A DNA stretch of 64,000 nucleotides from an uncultured Marivita sp. GTDB lineage: Bacteria > Pseudomonadota > Alphaproteobacteria > Rhodobacterales > Rhodobacteraceae. Shown one piece after another: positions 19,177-28,531 of the stretch. The stretch spans positions 1 to 64,000 of the forward strand of contig NZ_CANKYW010000008.1 in the NCBI RefSeq assembly GCF_947488135.1, given 5' to 3'. Both the position numbers and the translations under genes were made by a program. Numbering within the stretch: the stretch's first letter is position 1; each line of letters starts with the position of its first letter. The notes beneath the pieces are model-generated. The model was not told the origin of the DNA. It made no database searches and worked only from the letters and a program-made list of their open reading frames with translations.

Positions 19177-20683
19177 CAGCACAGCGTCGATCCTGACCGA
19201 GGTCTTTTTCGAGACCATCGGCTATTGGTACATCATCGTACCCACCATCTTTCTCGGGCTGATCGTCGGCGGGATTCCCGGCTTTTCGGCCGCGAACACC
19301 ATCATCATCCTGATGCCTCTGACACTGGCGCTCGACCTGCAATCGGGGCTGGTGTTCATGATCTCTCTCTATTGCGCGGCGCGCATGGGGGCGGGCATTC
19401 CCGCGATCCTCGTGAACATCCCCGGCACCGCCGGAGCCGCCGCAACGCCGCTTGACGGCTATCCGATGGCCAAGCAGGGCAAGGGTCAGCAGGCGCTGGC
19501 GATCTCGTTTGTCGCGTCCTGTATCGGCGGTCTCCTGACCACGGTCGTGGCATTGGCGGCCATGCCGATCCTCGCGCGCGTCGGGTTCTACATGCACTCG
19601 GTCGAGATGATCGTGGTCATGCTTTTCGGCATCTCCCTGATCGCCTCCATCGCGGCGCAGGACATGGTGAAGGGCCTGATCGCGGGCTTTCTGGGGCTGA
19701 TGATCGGCTCCATCGGCACGGACGTGGTCTATGCCACGCCGCGCGGCACGTTCGGGTTCCTCGAACTCTATGACGGGGTTCCGCTGATCCCCGCGCTTGT
19801 CGGCCTCTTCGCCGTGTCCGAGGCCTTCGTCATCATCGAAAAGCGCGTGATCGTGAACCACGACAACGAACCGAAAGCGCCCAACTGGACCGACACGTTC
19901 GATGGCGTCCGCATCGCGCTCAAGCGGTGGGTGCACATCGTCTGGACGTCGATCATCGGTCTGGTCATCGGCGTGATCCCCGGCGCGGGTGCGTCGATCG
20001 CGAGCTTCGTCGCCTACCAGCAGTCGCGCAGTTTCTCCAAGACACCCGAGCTTTACGGCACCGGCCACCCCGAGGGCCTGATCGCCCCGGAAGCGGCCAA
20101 TAACGGCGTGACCTCCGGCACATTGGTGCCGCTTCTGGTGCTGGGTATCCCGGGCGGGGCCACGGCGGCGATCATGCTGGTGGTGATGCAGTTCCACGGC
20201 GTCAGCTTCGGCCCGTCGCTGTTCGAAAACCAGCCCAAGGTCGGGTACGGCATGTTCATGGCGATGGCGGTCAGCTACGTCATCATGTTCCTGACGATCC
20301 TGCCGCTCTCGCGCTACATGAGCCACGTCACCACGATCCCGACGATCTATCTTGCGCCCATGATCATCGCCTTCACGCTGGTCGGTGGTTTCGTGCCGCG
20401 CGAATACATGTTCGACATGTATCTCGCCCTGGCCTTCGGCGTGTTGGGCTACGTCGCACGGCGCACCGGATACCACGTCGCCGCGATCCTGATCGGGGTC
20501 ATCCTTGGGCCGCTTCTGGAAAAGTACTTCCTCTGGTCGCTCAAGAAATCCGACGGCGACATCATGGTCCTGTTCTCGTCCACGCTGGGCAACATCCTTT
20601 GGGTGGCCTTCGCGATGTCGATCATCCTGCCCATCGTTTTCAACATGCGGCGTAAACGCAAACTCGAGGTCCCTGCCGAATGA
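19169..20683 (+). CDS. tctA: Tripartite tricarboxylate transporter permease TctA
   Basis: GLIVGGIPGFSAANTIIILMPLT, GIPAILVNIPGTAGAAATPLDGYPMAKQG, GVIPGAGASIASFVAYQQS, PEAANNGVTSGTLVPLLVLGIPG. Confidence 0.95.
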   Translation: MDSSTASILTEVFFETIGYWYIIVPTIFLGLIVGGIPGFSAANTIIILMPLTLALDLQSGLVFMISLYCAARMGAGIPAILVNIPGTAGAAATPLDGYPMAKQGKGQQALAISFVASCIGGLLTTVVALAAMPILARVGFYMHSVEMIVVMLFGISLIASIAAQDMVKGLIAGFLGLMIGSIGTDVVYATPRGTFGFLELYDGVPLIPALVGLFAVSEAFVIIEKRVIVNHDNEPKAPNWTDTFDGVRIALKRWVHIVWTSIIGLVIGVIPGAGASIASFVAYQQSRSFSKTPELYGTGHPEGLIAPEAANNGVTSGTLVPLLVLGIPGGATAAIMLVVMQFHGVSFGPSLFENQPKVGYGMFMAMAVSYVIMFLTILPLSRYMSHVTTIPTIYLAPMIIAFTLVGGFVPREYMFDMYLALAFGVLGYVARRTGYHVAAILIGVILGPLLEKYFLWSLKKSDGDIMVLFSSTLGNILWVAFAMSIILPIVFNMRRKRKLEVPAE

Positions 20684-21939
20684 AACGTGAAGTCGAATAC
20701 GAACTGGCGCGCAATATCCGCCAAGTGGCCCATCTGGACATCGAGGGCGGCGGCGAAGTCACCGTGCAGGGTGGCTACGCCTTTGTCGGTCACATGAAGC
20801 CGCCGAAAGGCACGTCGATCATCGACATCTCCGACCCGGCCAATCCCAAGGTGGTGTCGCATGTCGAACCGCCCGATGAGTGGTCACACACCCACAAGGT
20901 CAAGGTGGTCGGCAACATCATGATCACCAATGTCGAACAGGACCGGCGGCATTTCCTGCGCAAGGGCGAGAAGATCGCGGGCTTGCGGGCCGAGGGTCTT
21001 TCGGATGCCGAGATCGCGGAGCGTCTGGGGGTCGAGATTTCGGACATCCCGGTTCTCGAAGAGGCGCTGGAGCGCGGCTATTCCAGCGGCGGCTTCCGTG
21101 TGTGGGATGTCTCTGACAAGACCGCGCCAAAGCTCTTGTCCTACGTCAAGACGCATGGTTTCGGGGTGCACCGCTTCGATATGGACGCCAACTACGCCTA
21201 TATCTCGACCGAGATGGAAGGCTATGTCGGCAATATCCTCGTGATCTACGACCTGGCCGACCCGACCAACCCCACCGAAGTCTCGCGCTGGCATATGCCG
21301 GGGCAGCACGTGGCGAACGGCGAAACACCCACCGGCAAGGGCTACAGCCACCGTCTGCACCATGCGATGCGCTGCGGGGACGAGCTTTGGGCGGCGGTCT
21401 GGCATGCCGGGTTCCGGGTGCTCGACGCCAGCGACATCACCAAGCCGACCGTCAAGGGCACCTACCGCTTCCCCGAGGCCATTCCCGAGCCGACCCATAC
21501 GGTGATGCCGCTCGAGCAGAAGATCGACGGCAAGCGGTTTGCCATCGCCATCGACGAAGAACACGGCCACCTTCCCGGACGGCTGCACGGCTTTCTCTGG
21601 GTCGTGGACGTCACTGACCTGTCCAAGATGGAACCGATCGCCGCCTGGGACCTGTCGGAACGGTTCTGCCCCTGGGTCAGCGAAGACGGCGTGCGCTTCG
21701 GCGCGCACCAGTTCCGCGAAAAGCTCGACAGCACGCTGATCTACGCGACGTGGTTCGCCGGCGGTCTGCGCGTGCTTGACGTGGCCGACCCTTACCTGCC
21801 TGTCGAAGTGGCGCATTACATGGTGCCCGGCGCCAGCGGTGCGGCCCCACAATCCAACGATGTCGATGTAGATGACAGAGGCCTGATCTACGTTCTCGAC
21901 CGAAACCGTGGCATTGATATTCTGGAGATGACCCTGTGA
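20680..21939 (+). CDS. LVIVD-repeat (beta-propeller-like) protein of unknown function
   Basis: Repeats such as GTSIIDISDPANPKVVSH, ILVIYDLADPTNPTEVSRW, GFRVLDASDITKPTVKGTY, GLRVLDVADPYLPVEVAHY; translationally coupled to tctA. Confidence 0.85.
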   Translation: MKREVEYELARNIRQVAHLDIEGGGEVTVQGGYAFVGHMKPPKGTSIIDISDPANPKVVSHVEPPDEWSHTHKVKVVGNIMITNVEQDRRHFLRKGEKIAGLRAEGLSDAEIAERLGVEISDIPVLEEALERGYSSGGFRVWDVSDKTAPKLLSYVKTHGFGVHRFDMDANYAYISTEMEGYVGNILVIYDLADPTNPTEVSRWHMPGQHVANGETPTGKGYSHRLHHAMRCGDELWAAVWHAGFRVLDASDITKPTVKGTYRFPEAIPEPTHTVMPLEQKIDGKRFAIAIDEEHGHLPGRLHGFLWVVDVTDLSKMEPIAAWDLSERFCPWVSEDGVRFGAHQFREKLDSTLIYATWFAGGLRVLDVADPYLPVEVAHYMVPGASGAAPQSNDVDVDDRGLIYVLDRNRGIDILEMTL

Positions 21940-22415
21940 GCGATACCGACCTTCTTCCCCCCAGCGTGGACCCGAACACCAAGGCCCTCGGCATCCGCCG
22001 CGTCAGCGCCCGGAACGAAGCCTCGACCCGGTCGGTCATGATGGTGCGGGATCACATCGTCATCACCGATGAGAAAGAGTCGAACACCGGGCCAACGCCA
22101 CTGGAAATGACCTTGTCCTCCTTGCTGGGCTGCGAAGGCGTCATCATCAACCGCTGCGCAGAGGCGATGAAGTTCGAATACACCGCCGTCGACATGGACG
22201 CCGATGGTGAGGTCGACCAGCGCGGCAGCCGTGGTGTGCAGGGCGTGCGTCCGTATTTCAACTGGGTCAAGCTGCGCATCCGCGTCCACACCGAAGAAAC
22301 GCAGGAACGGTTCGAACGGCTGACGCGCAATGTCGAATATCGCTGCCCGGTGATGAACCTGTTCAAATCGGCGGATGTGGACGTCCAGATCAAATGGGAG
22401 CGTGTCGCGCCGTGA
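21936..22415 (+). CDS. OsmC family protein
   Basis: TGPTPLEMTLSSLLGCEGVIINRCAEAM and NVEYRCPVMNLFKSADVDV. Confidence 0.85.
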   Translation: MSDTDLLPPSVDPNTKALGIRRVSARNEASTRSVMMVRDHIVITDEKESNTGPTPLEMTLSSLLGCEGVIINRCAEAMKFEYTAVDMDADGEVDQRGSRGVQGVRPYFNWVKLRIRVHTEETQERFERLTRNVEYRCPVMNLFKSADVDVQIKWERVAP

Positions 22416-22867
22416 CGCTGTCGCTGACGATCAACGGAACACGGTACGACATTGCTTCTGACCCGGACACGCCTTTGGTCTTTGTCCTGCGCGACGAGCT
22501 GAAGCTCAAGGGCACCAAGCTGGGCTGCGGGTTGGAGCAATGTGGGGCCTGTGCGGTGATGGTCGACGGCAAGGTCGTCTTGTCCTGCGTGAGCCCGGTC
22601 GAGGTGTTCGAGAGTCAGGAGATCACCACCATCGAAGGCATCGCCGACACCGAGATCGGTCAGCGCGTGCAGCAGGCGTTTGTCGCGGAAACGGCTGCAC
22701 AATGCGGCTACTGCACCTCTGGTCTGGTGGTGGCGGCCGCGGCGCTTCTGTCGGACGACCCGGCACCGGATAGCGACGCCACCAAAGAAGCACTGACTCC
22801 ACATCTGTGCCGCTGCGGATCACACCCGCGCGTGCTGCGCGCCATCGAACGGGCCGCCACGACATGA
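22412..22867 (+). CDS. Molybdenum hydroxylase [2Fe-2S] small subunit
   Basis: GTKLGCGLEQCGACAVMVDG and AQCGYCTSGLVVAAAALL, HLCRCGSHPRVLRAI: two [2Fe-2S] Cys motifs; GTG start overlaps the OsmC stop. Confidence 0.93.
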   Translation: MTLSLTINGTRYDIASDPDTPLVFVLRDELKLKGTKLGCGLEQCGACAVMVDGKVVLSCVSPVEVFESQEITTIEGIADTEIGQRVQQAFVAETAAQCGYCTSGLVVAAAALLSDDPAPDSDATKEALTPHLCRCGSHPRVLRAIERAATT

Positions 22868-24972
22868 GCCTCGATGCCTACCCTCTTGTCTCGGACTGGC
22901 TGACGCCGGAGGCGGATCGCCTGCTGATCCACACCGGGAAGGTCGATATCGGCCAGCGGATTTCGACCGCTCTCGTGCGGATCGTTCAGGAAGAACTGGC
23001 GCTGCCCCTGTCGCAGGTGGCGATTGCCCCCGTCCGCACCGGCCACGCGCCGGATGAAGGCATCACCTCGGGCAGCAATTCGGTCGAGCAATCGGGCCGC
23101 GCCGTGGCCTCTGCCGCCGCGACCTTGCGGGCGCGTGTGGTGGCGCTGGCGGTCGAACAGCAAGGCGGCGATGCGGCGGATTGGGTGCTGGAGGATGGCT
23201 TTGTCCATCGCCCCTGCACCAACATTCGCCTGAGCCTGATCGACCTTGCCCGCGACCTGCCGCCTGACCTGCCCATTGATCCCGACCTGCCGCGGCACAT
23301 CCCCGAGCAACCGCCGAAACCGGACATGCGCGGCATCACCGAGATGGTGACTGGGCGCTTCACCTTCCTGCACGATCTTGACCTGCCCGGCATGTGGCAC
23401 GCCCGCCGCATCAGCCCGCCCCACGCAAAGGCGACGCTGCAAGAGATCGACCGGGCAGCCATCGACAAGGCCGAAGCGAAAGGCATGAAGGTCGTTCGCG
23501 ACGGTAGCTTCATCGCCGTGGCCGGTCCGCGCGAATGGGATGTCGTGAAGGCGGCACGCAGCCTTGGGCTGGCCTGCACCTGGGATTTGGGCGGAGGCTT
23601 CCCCGAAACCGATGTCTTTGCGCATTTGTCCGCTGAAAATGCCGAACGCTTCCCGGTGGTCGACGGCACGCCGCAAACCGCCCCCGTCCCTGCCCCGCTC
23701 GACGCGCCGGATCTGAGCGCACGGTTCGAGCGCCCCTACCAGATGCACGGCGCGCTGGCGCCGTCGGCGGCCTTGGCCGAGTGGACGGGCGAGCGGCTCA
23801 TCCTCAAAAGCCACAGCCAGGGCATCTATCCGCTGCGCGAGGCCATCGCCGACAGCCTTGGCCTGTCCGCTGATCAGGTCGAAATCACCCATGTCCCCGG
23901 CTCTGGCTGCTACGGCCACAATGGCGCGGACGATGCTGCGTTCGAGGCGGCGCTGATCGCGATGGCGCAGCCGAACACGCCGATCCTGCTGAAATGGAGC
24001 CGCGAGGACGAGCACGCGTGGGAGCCGTTCGCCCCCGCGATGGCGGTTCAGGTCGATGTAAAACTGGCGGACGGGCGCATCGCCGCGTTCTCTGCCGAAG
24101 CGCATAGCGACACCCATCGCGGGCGACCCCGCCCCGGTCCGAACCGCGCGGGGCCTGCCAAATTACTTGCCAACCGGTTCCGCGCCGAGGCGATGGATCC
24201 TTACGTTTCGCCTCCGAACATGGGCACCCATGCGGGGATGCACCGCAATCTGGATCCGATCTACGCCTTCCCGGAAAAGCGGCTGGTCAAAAACCTCGTG
24301 CGGGGCTTGCCACACCGCACGTCGGCCATGCGTTGCCTTGGCGCCGTGACCAATGTCTTTGCCATCGAATGCTCGATGGACGACCTTGCCACGCAATGCG
24401 GGATGGACCCCATCGCGTTCCGGCAGGCGCATCTGACCGATCCCCGCGCCTCAGCCGTGTTGCAGGAACTCGCCCGCCGCCTTCAGGACCGCGGGCCAAA
24501 GCCTGACGGCACCGGGCGCGGCATCGCCTATGCCCAGTACAAGAACGCCATGACCCGCGTCGGTATCGCCGTCGACGTGATAGTGACCGACGCCGCCGAA
24601 GTCCGTCTGGACCATGCGATCATCGTCGCAGATTCAGGCCGCGTGGTCGATCCCGATGGCCTGAAAGCCCAACTCGAAGGCGGGTTCATGCAGGCGGCCA
24701 GTTGGGCGCTTTGCGAGGAGGTCACATGGGACCGCGACGGGATCACCTCGCGCGACTGGGACAGCTACCCGGTGCTCCGCTTCGACAATGTGCCGGTGAT
24801 GGATGTTGTAATCCTCGAAGGACAGGACCACCCGTCCGTCGGGGCTGGAGAAGCCTCTCCCGGCCCGACTGTCGCCGCCATCGCGAACGCCATCCACGAC
24901 GCCGCCGGTCTCAGGCTCAGGCGCATGCCGTTCAACGCCGACGCTTTGACGCAAGCGGCGCTTGAGATGTGA
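22864..24972 (+). CDS. Molybdopterin-binding large subunit of a xanthine dehydrogenase-family hydroxylase (nicotinate/isoquinoline oxidoreductase-like)
   Basis: GKVDIGQRISTALVRIVQEEL, GSGCYGHNGADDAAFEAALIA, HTGKVDIGQ, VGAGEASPGPTVAAIANAI; directly follows the [2Fe-2S] subunit. Confidence 0.88.
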   Translation: MSLDAYPLVSDWLTPEADRLLIHTGKVDIGQRISTALVRIVQEELALPLSQVAIAPVRTGHAPDEGITSGSNSVEQSGRAVASAAATLRARVVALAVEQQGGDAADWVLEDGFVHRPCTNIRLSLIDLARDLPPDLPIDPDLPRHIPEQPPKPDMRGITEMVTGRFTFLHDLDLPGMWHARRISPPHAKATLQEIDRAAIDKAEAKGMKVVRDGSFIAVAGPREWDVVKAARSLGLACTWDLGGGFPETDVFAHLSAENAERFPVVDGTPQTAPVPAPLDAPDLSARFERPYQMHGALAPSAALAEWTGERLILKSHSQGIYPLREAIADSLGLSADQVEITHVPGSGCYGHNGADDAAFEAALIAMAQPNTPILLKWSREDEHAWEPFAPAMAVQVDVKLADGRIAAFSAEAHSDTHRGRPRPGPNRAGPAKLLANRFRAEAMDPYVSPPNMGTHAGMHRNLDPIYAFPEKRLVKNLVRGLPHRTSAMRCLGAVTNVFAIECSMDDLATQCGMDPIAFRQAHLTDPRASAVLQELARRLQDRGPKPDGTGRGIAYAQYKNAMTRVGIAVDVIVTDAAEVRLDHAIIVADSGRVVDPDGLKAQLEGGFMQAASWALCEEVTWDRDGITSRDWDSYPVLRFDNVPVMDVVILEGQDHPSVGAGEASPGPTVAAIANAIHDAAGLRLRRMPFNADALTQAALEM

Positions 24973-24981
24973 GACTGTGAT

Positions 24982-25371
24982 CTAGAGCAATCCCTGCTCT
25001 GTCAGAACTTTGCGCGCGCTCCGCAGGCAGTCATGGGCCTGCGGAACACCGCAATAAATCGCCACGACATGACAGATGGCGCGGATTTCTTCAGCCGTGA
25101 CGCCGTTATTGATCGCGCCACGGCAGTGCAGTTCCCATTCATGCATCTTGCCCAAAGCACCCAGCATGGCGAGGTTCATCATGCTGCGGGTCTTGGCGTC
25201 GATGGCGTCATCGCCCCAGCCGAACCCCCAACACCACGCGGTCATCGCCTCCTGGAACGGTCGCGTCAGATCGTCGGCGCTGTCGAGGCTTTGCTGCACA
25301 TACTCCGCACCAAGCGTCGCTTTGCGCCGCTCCAGCCCCTTGTCGAAGAGATCCTCGTCAAACGTGCCCAT
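24982..25371 (-). CDS. Carboxymuconolactone decarboxylase family protein
   Basis: KTRSMMNLAMLGALGKMHEWELHCRGAINNGVTAEEIRAICHVVAIYCGVPQA. Confidence 0.9.
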   Translation of the reverse strand: MGTFDEDLFDKGLERRKATLGAEYVQQSLDSADDLTRPFQEAMTAWCWGFGWGDDAIDAKTRSMMNLAMLGALGKMHEWELHCRGAINNGVTAEEIRAICHVVAIYCGVPQAHDCLRSARKVLTEQGLL

Positions 25372-25404
25372 GCGCTGTCCTTTCCTGTTGGGTCGCGCCG
25401 CGGA

Positions 25405-26922
25405 TCAGCCCTCGGTCATGCGTTCCGCCTGCGCCTGCTTGTGGTCCCGCACCGCGAGCCAGACCGACAGGATGAGGAACCCGGCTGTCATGATATAAAG
25501 CGTGATCGAGATCGGGCTGGCGATCAGGATGCCCCAATCCCCGTCCGAGATCGACATGGCGCGGCGCAGGTTGCGCTCCATGTCGCCACCGAGCAGCAGG
25601 CCCAGGACCAAAGGCACAAGGCTCACATCGAGCTTGCGCAGCAGGTAGCCAAGCACACCGAAGAAGACCATCATCTCGAGATCGAAGACCGAGTTCGAAA
25701 TGCCGTAAACCCCCACGAACGTCACCGCCGCCACGATGGGCATGAGCGCCCATGTCGGGGTCATCATCAGCCGGGTGAACACGCCGATCATTGGCAGGTT
25801 CAGTACCAGAAGCGCGATATTCGCCATGTAGAGCGACGCGACGAGGCCCCAGACCAACTCTGGCTGGCGTTCGAAGAGCAAGGGCCCGGGCTGCACGTTC
25901 AACGAAATCAGCATCGCCAGCAGAACCGCCGTCGTGCCCGACCCCGGCACGCCCAGCGACAGCATCGGGATCAAGGCGCCCCCGGCGGCGGCGTTGTTGC
26001 CCGATTCAGGCGCCGCTACGCCGCGTGGATCGCCCTTGCCAAAGGTGCCCTTCTTGTTCGATGTCTGCTTTTCGGTCACGTAGGCCATGAACGATCCGAG
26101 CGAAGCGCCCGCGCCCGGCAAGACTCCCGCGACGAAGCCGACGCCGGAGCCGCGCAGCATGGCCCAGCGGGTTTTCCAGATCACACCCCATTGCGGCAGC
26201 CAGCTTCCCACCGGGATCGCCTTGGTACGGTCCTTCACGGTTTTTTCCAGCAGCATCAGAATCTCGGAAATCGCGAAGAGGCCCACCAGCGCCACGATGG
26301 GTTCGATCCCGTCGAACAGGTGATAATTCTCGAAAGTATAACGCGGCACGCCGGAAATCGGGTCGATGCCCACGGTGGCCAGCAACAGCCCGATCAGCGC
26401 CGACAGCAACGTCTTGCGCGGATCGACGCCCGCGATGCCGCCGATGGTGGCGAAGGCGAGGATGTAGAGCGCGAAATAGTCCGCAGGCCCGAAATGGATC
26501 GCCGCACGCGCCAAGAGCGGCGCAAAGAGCGACAGGCCGATCACCGCGATGGTGGCGCCGACAAAGGACGCGACACCCGAGATCGCCAGCGCGTTCGCCG
26601 CCTGCCCCTGCACCGCCATTGGGTAGCCGTCGAGCGTAGTCATGATCGCCGGTTCGTCGCCCGGAATGTTGAGAAGGATGGAACTTATCCGCCCGCCATA
26701 CATGCAGCCGAAATACACCGCCGAGAGCAGGATCATCGACGATGTCGGATCGAACCCGAAGGCGAAGGTCAGCGGGATCAACACCGCCACCCCGTTCACC
26801 GGACCAAGCCCCGGCAACGCCCCAAGAAGCGTACCGACGAAACAGCCCATGAGCAGCAAGCCGATATTGAGCGGCGTCATCGCGACGGCAAAACCACCGG
26901 CCAGAAGCGACAGGGTTTCCAT
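25405..26922 (-). CDS. tctA: Tripartite tricarboxylate transporter permease TctA (second system)
   Basis: GTLLGALPGLGPVNGVAVLIPLTFAFG, ISSILLNIPGDEPAIMTTLDGYPMAVQGQAANAL, GVLPGAGASLGSFMAYVTEK. Confidence 0.95.
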   Translation of the reverse strand: METLSLLAGGFAVAMTPLNIGLLLMGCFVGTLLGALPGLGPVNGVAVLIPLTFAFGFDPTSSMILLSAVYFGCMYGGRISSILLNIPGDEPAIMTTLDGYPMAVQGQAANALAISGVASFVGATIAVIGLSLFAPLLARAAIHFGPADYFALYILAFATIGGIAGVDPRKTLLSALIGLLLATVGIDPISGVPRYTFENYHLFDGIEPIVALVGLFAISEILMLLEKTVKDRTKAIPVGSWLPQWGVIWKTRWAMLRGSGVGFVAGVLPGAGASLGSFMAYVTEKQTSNKKGTFGKGDPRGVAAPESGNNAAAGGALIPMLSLGVPGSGTTAVLLAMLISLNVQPGPLLFERQPELVWGLVASLYMANIALLVLNLPMIGVFTRLMMTPTWALMPIVAAVTFVGVYGISNSVFDLEMMVFFGVLGYLLRKLDVSLVPLVLGLLLGGDMERNLRRAMSISDGDWGILIASPISITLYIMTAGFLILSVWLAVRDHKQAQAERMTEG

Positions 26923-26949
26923 GATGTCTCCTTATGTGCCCGTGCGGGG

Positions 26950-27381
26950 CTAGCCGAACAGCGTTCCGAGGAAATCGAGAGGCAATCCCAGCACCTGGTC
27001 GAACAGCGCCCAAAGCGCCGGTGCCATGAGGGCGCCCAGAAGCGTTGCCTTCCACGCAGCACCGCCCAGGATGATCCCGATCAGCGCGATCAAGGCGAAA
27101 GTGGCCAGCGGAAAGCCCAGCGGTTGCAGCAGGATCGTGTACCCCACCAGAACCGCCAGCGCCGCCGCCTGCCGCCACATCCGCTGCGGAGCAGGCCATT
27201 CGGCCTGCCCCGTCGGAAACACGACGAGCGATGCGGACAGGATCATCATCGGAATACCGACGATCACCGGAAAGACGGACGGGCCCAGCACATCACCGAA
27301 GGTGATGACATAGTCCCCCGCCTGCCAGGTGTAGAGCGCCGCGACCACGAAGATCACGACGCCCATGATCCGTGTGCTCAT
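26950..27381 (-). CDS. tctB: Tripartite tricarboxylate transporter TctB (second system)
   Basis: Small membrane protein between TctC and TctA, overlapping the tctC stop. Confidence 0.85.
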   Translation of the reverse strand: MSTRIMGVVIFVVAALYTWQAGDYVITFGDVLGPSVFPVIVGIPMMILSASLVVFPTGQAEWPAPQRMWRQAAALAVLVGYTILLQPLGFPLATFALIALIGIILGGAAWKATLLGALMAPALWALFDQVLGLPLDFLGTLFG

Positions 27382-28358
27382 TGAATGATGCCGATATCGC
27401 GCGAGATGTCTTCCATGATCTGCGCCTGTTCACGCACGAAGGTCTCGAACTCGTCGCCACCGCGCCAGATCGGCACGAGACCGGATTCGGTCGCCGCTGT
27501 CTGCCACTCTTCGGAATTGTAGAGTGTTTCGAGCTTCTCGACCCAGGCCGCGTATTCTTCGTCGGTGACCTCACCGCCGGTGTAAAGCCCGCGCCAGTTG
27601 TAGCCGGTCACATCGATGCCCTGCGACGCGGCGGTCGGGATGTCCGGGAAGGCCGGGATCGGTTCGTCCGACAGAGCCGCGAGGATGCGGATGTCACCGG
27701 ATTCCACGAAGCCCGCGATTTCGCCCATGTCGGTCGAGACAACGTCGATCTGTCCGCCCATCATCTGCGTGACCGCATCGGTGCCACCGTCGAACTGCAC
27801 CCAGCGCAGGTCGGACAGGTTTTCGAGCCCGGCAGCATCGGCCACCATCAGCAGGCGGATGTGATCCCAGCCACCGGCACCGGACGATCCGGCAGTCACG
27901 ATCGAGGTCGGGTCGTTGACCATGATCTCGTTCAGCTCGGCCAGGCTTTGGATCGGGCTTTCATCGTCCACCGCGATCACGCCGACATCGGCCCCCAGCA
28001 TCGCCAGATAGCGCATCGAATCCAGCGGCGCGGGATAGCGGCCCTGTGCGATCTGCGTGATGCCCACTGTGGACGTCGCGACGATCAGCTCGGCATCGGC
28101 GGGACGCTCGGATGCGACCATCGCGAAGGTCACGGCCCCGACGCCGCCCGGCATGTTCGTGACCTGAACGTTGCCATCCACGAGATCGAGCTCGGTCAGG
28201 ATACGGCCAATGGTGCGGCAGGTGAAATCCCAGCCGCCGCCGGGGTTCGAGGGCGCGATGCACTCGGTCGCCGTGGCCGGAGCGGCCGTCAGGGTCAGCG
28301 CCGTGGCTGTCACCATCGCGGCACCCAGCTTGGCGGAAATCAGTCTTTGAAAAAACAT
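27378..28358 (-). CDS. tctC: Tripartite tricarboxylate transporter substrate-binding protein TctC (second system)
   Basis: Signal peptide; IAPSNPGGGWDFTCRTIGRIL typical of TctC/Bug proteins. Confidence 0.92.
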   Translation of the reverse strand: MFFQRLISAKLGAAMVTATALTLTAAPATATECIAPSNPGGGWDFTCRTIGRILTELDLVDGNVQVTNMPGGVGAVTFAMVASERPADAELIVATSTVGITQIAQGRYPAPLDSMRYLAMLGADVGVIAVDDESPIQSLAELNEIMVNDPTSIVTAGSSGAGGWDHIRLLMVADAAGLENLSDLRWVQFDGGTDAVTQMMGGQIDVVSTDMGEIAGFVESGDIRILAALSDEPIPAFPDIPTAASQGIDVTGYNWRGLYTGGEVTDEEYAAWVEKLETLYNSEEWQTAATESGLVPIWRGGDEFETFVREQAQIMEDISRDIGIIQ

Positions 28359-28531
28359 CGGTTTGTACCTCCCAGTTAAACCTCCACCGAAAGGATGCGA
28401 TTTTCGCACCTTTTTCAAGGCCCTTGCGCGCGATCGTCCCGGTGCGCGAAAATCCGGCGTGCACGGGGCCCCTTGCAATGGCGAATTCCCTCGGGGCAGA
28501 GTGCCGCTTGCCGAAGACGAAAGGACAGGCC

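Noticed and set aside
19100-20476. 458-aa minus-strand ORF
   Set aside because: Antisense to tctA; H/D/R-rich shadow ORF.
25033-27384. 783-aa plus-strand ORF
   Set aside because: Antisense to the carboxymuconolactone decarboxylase-like, tctA and tctB genes, which have clear family motifs; shadow ORF.
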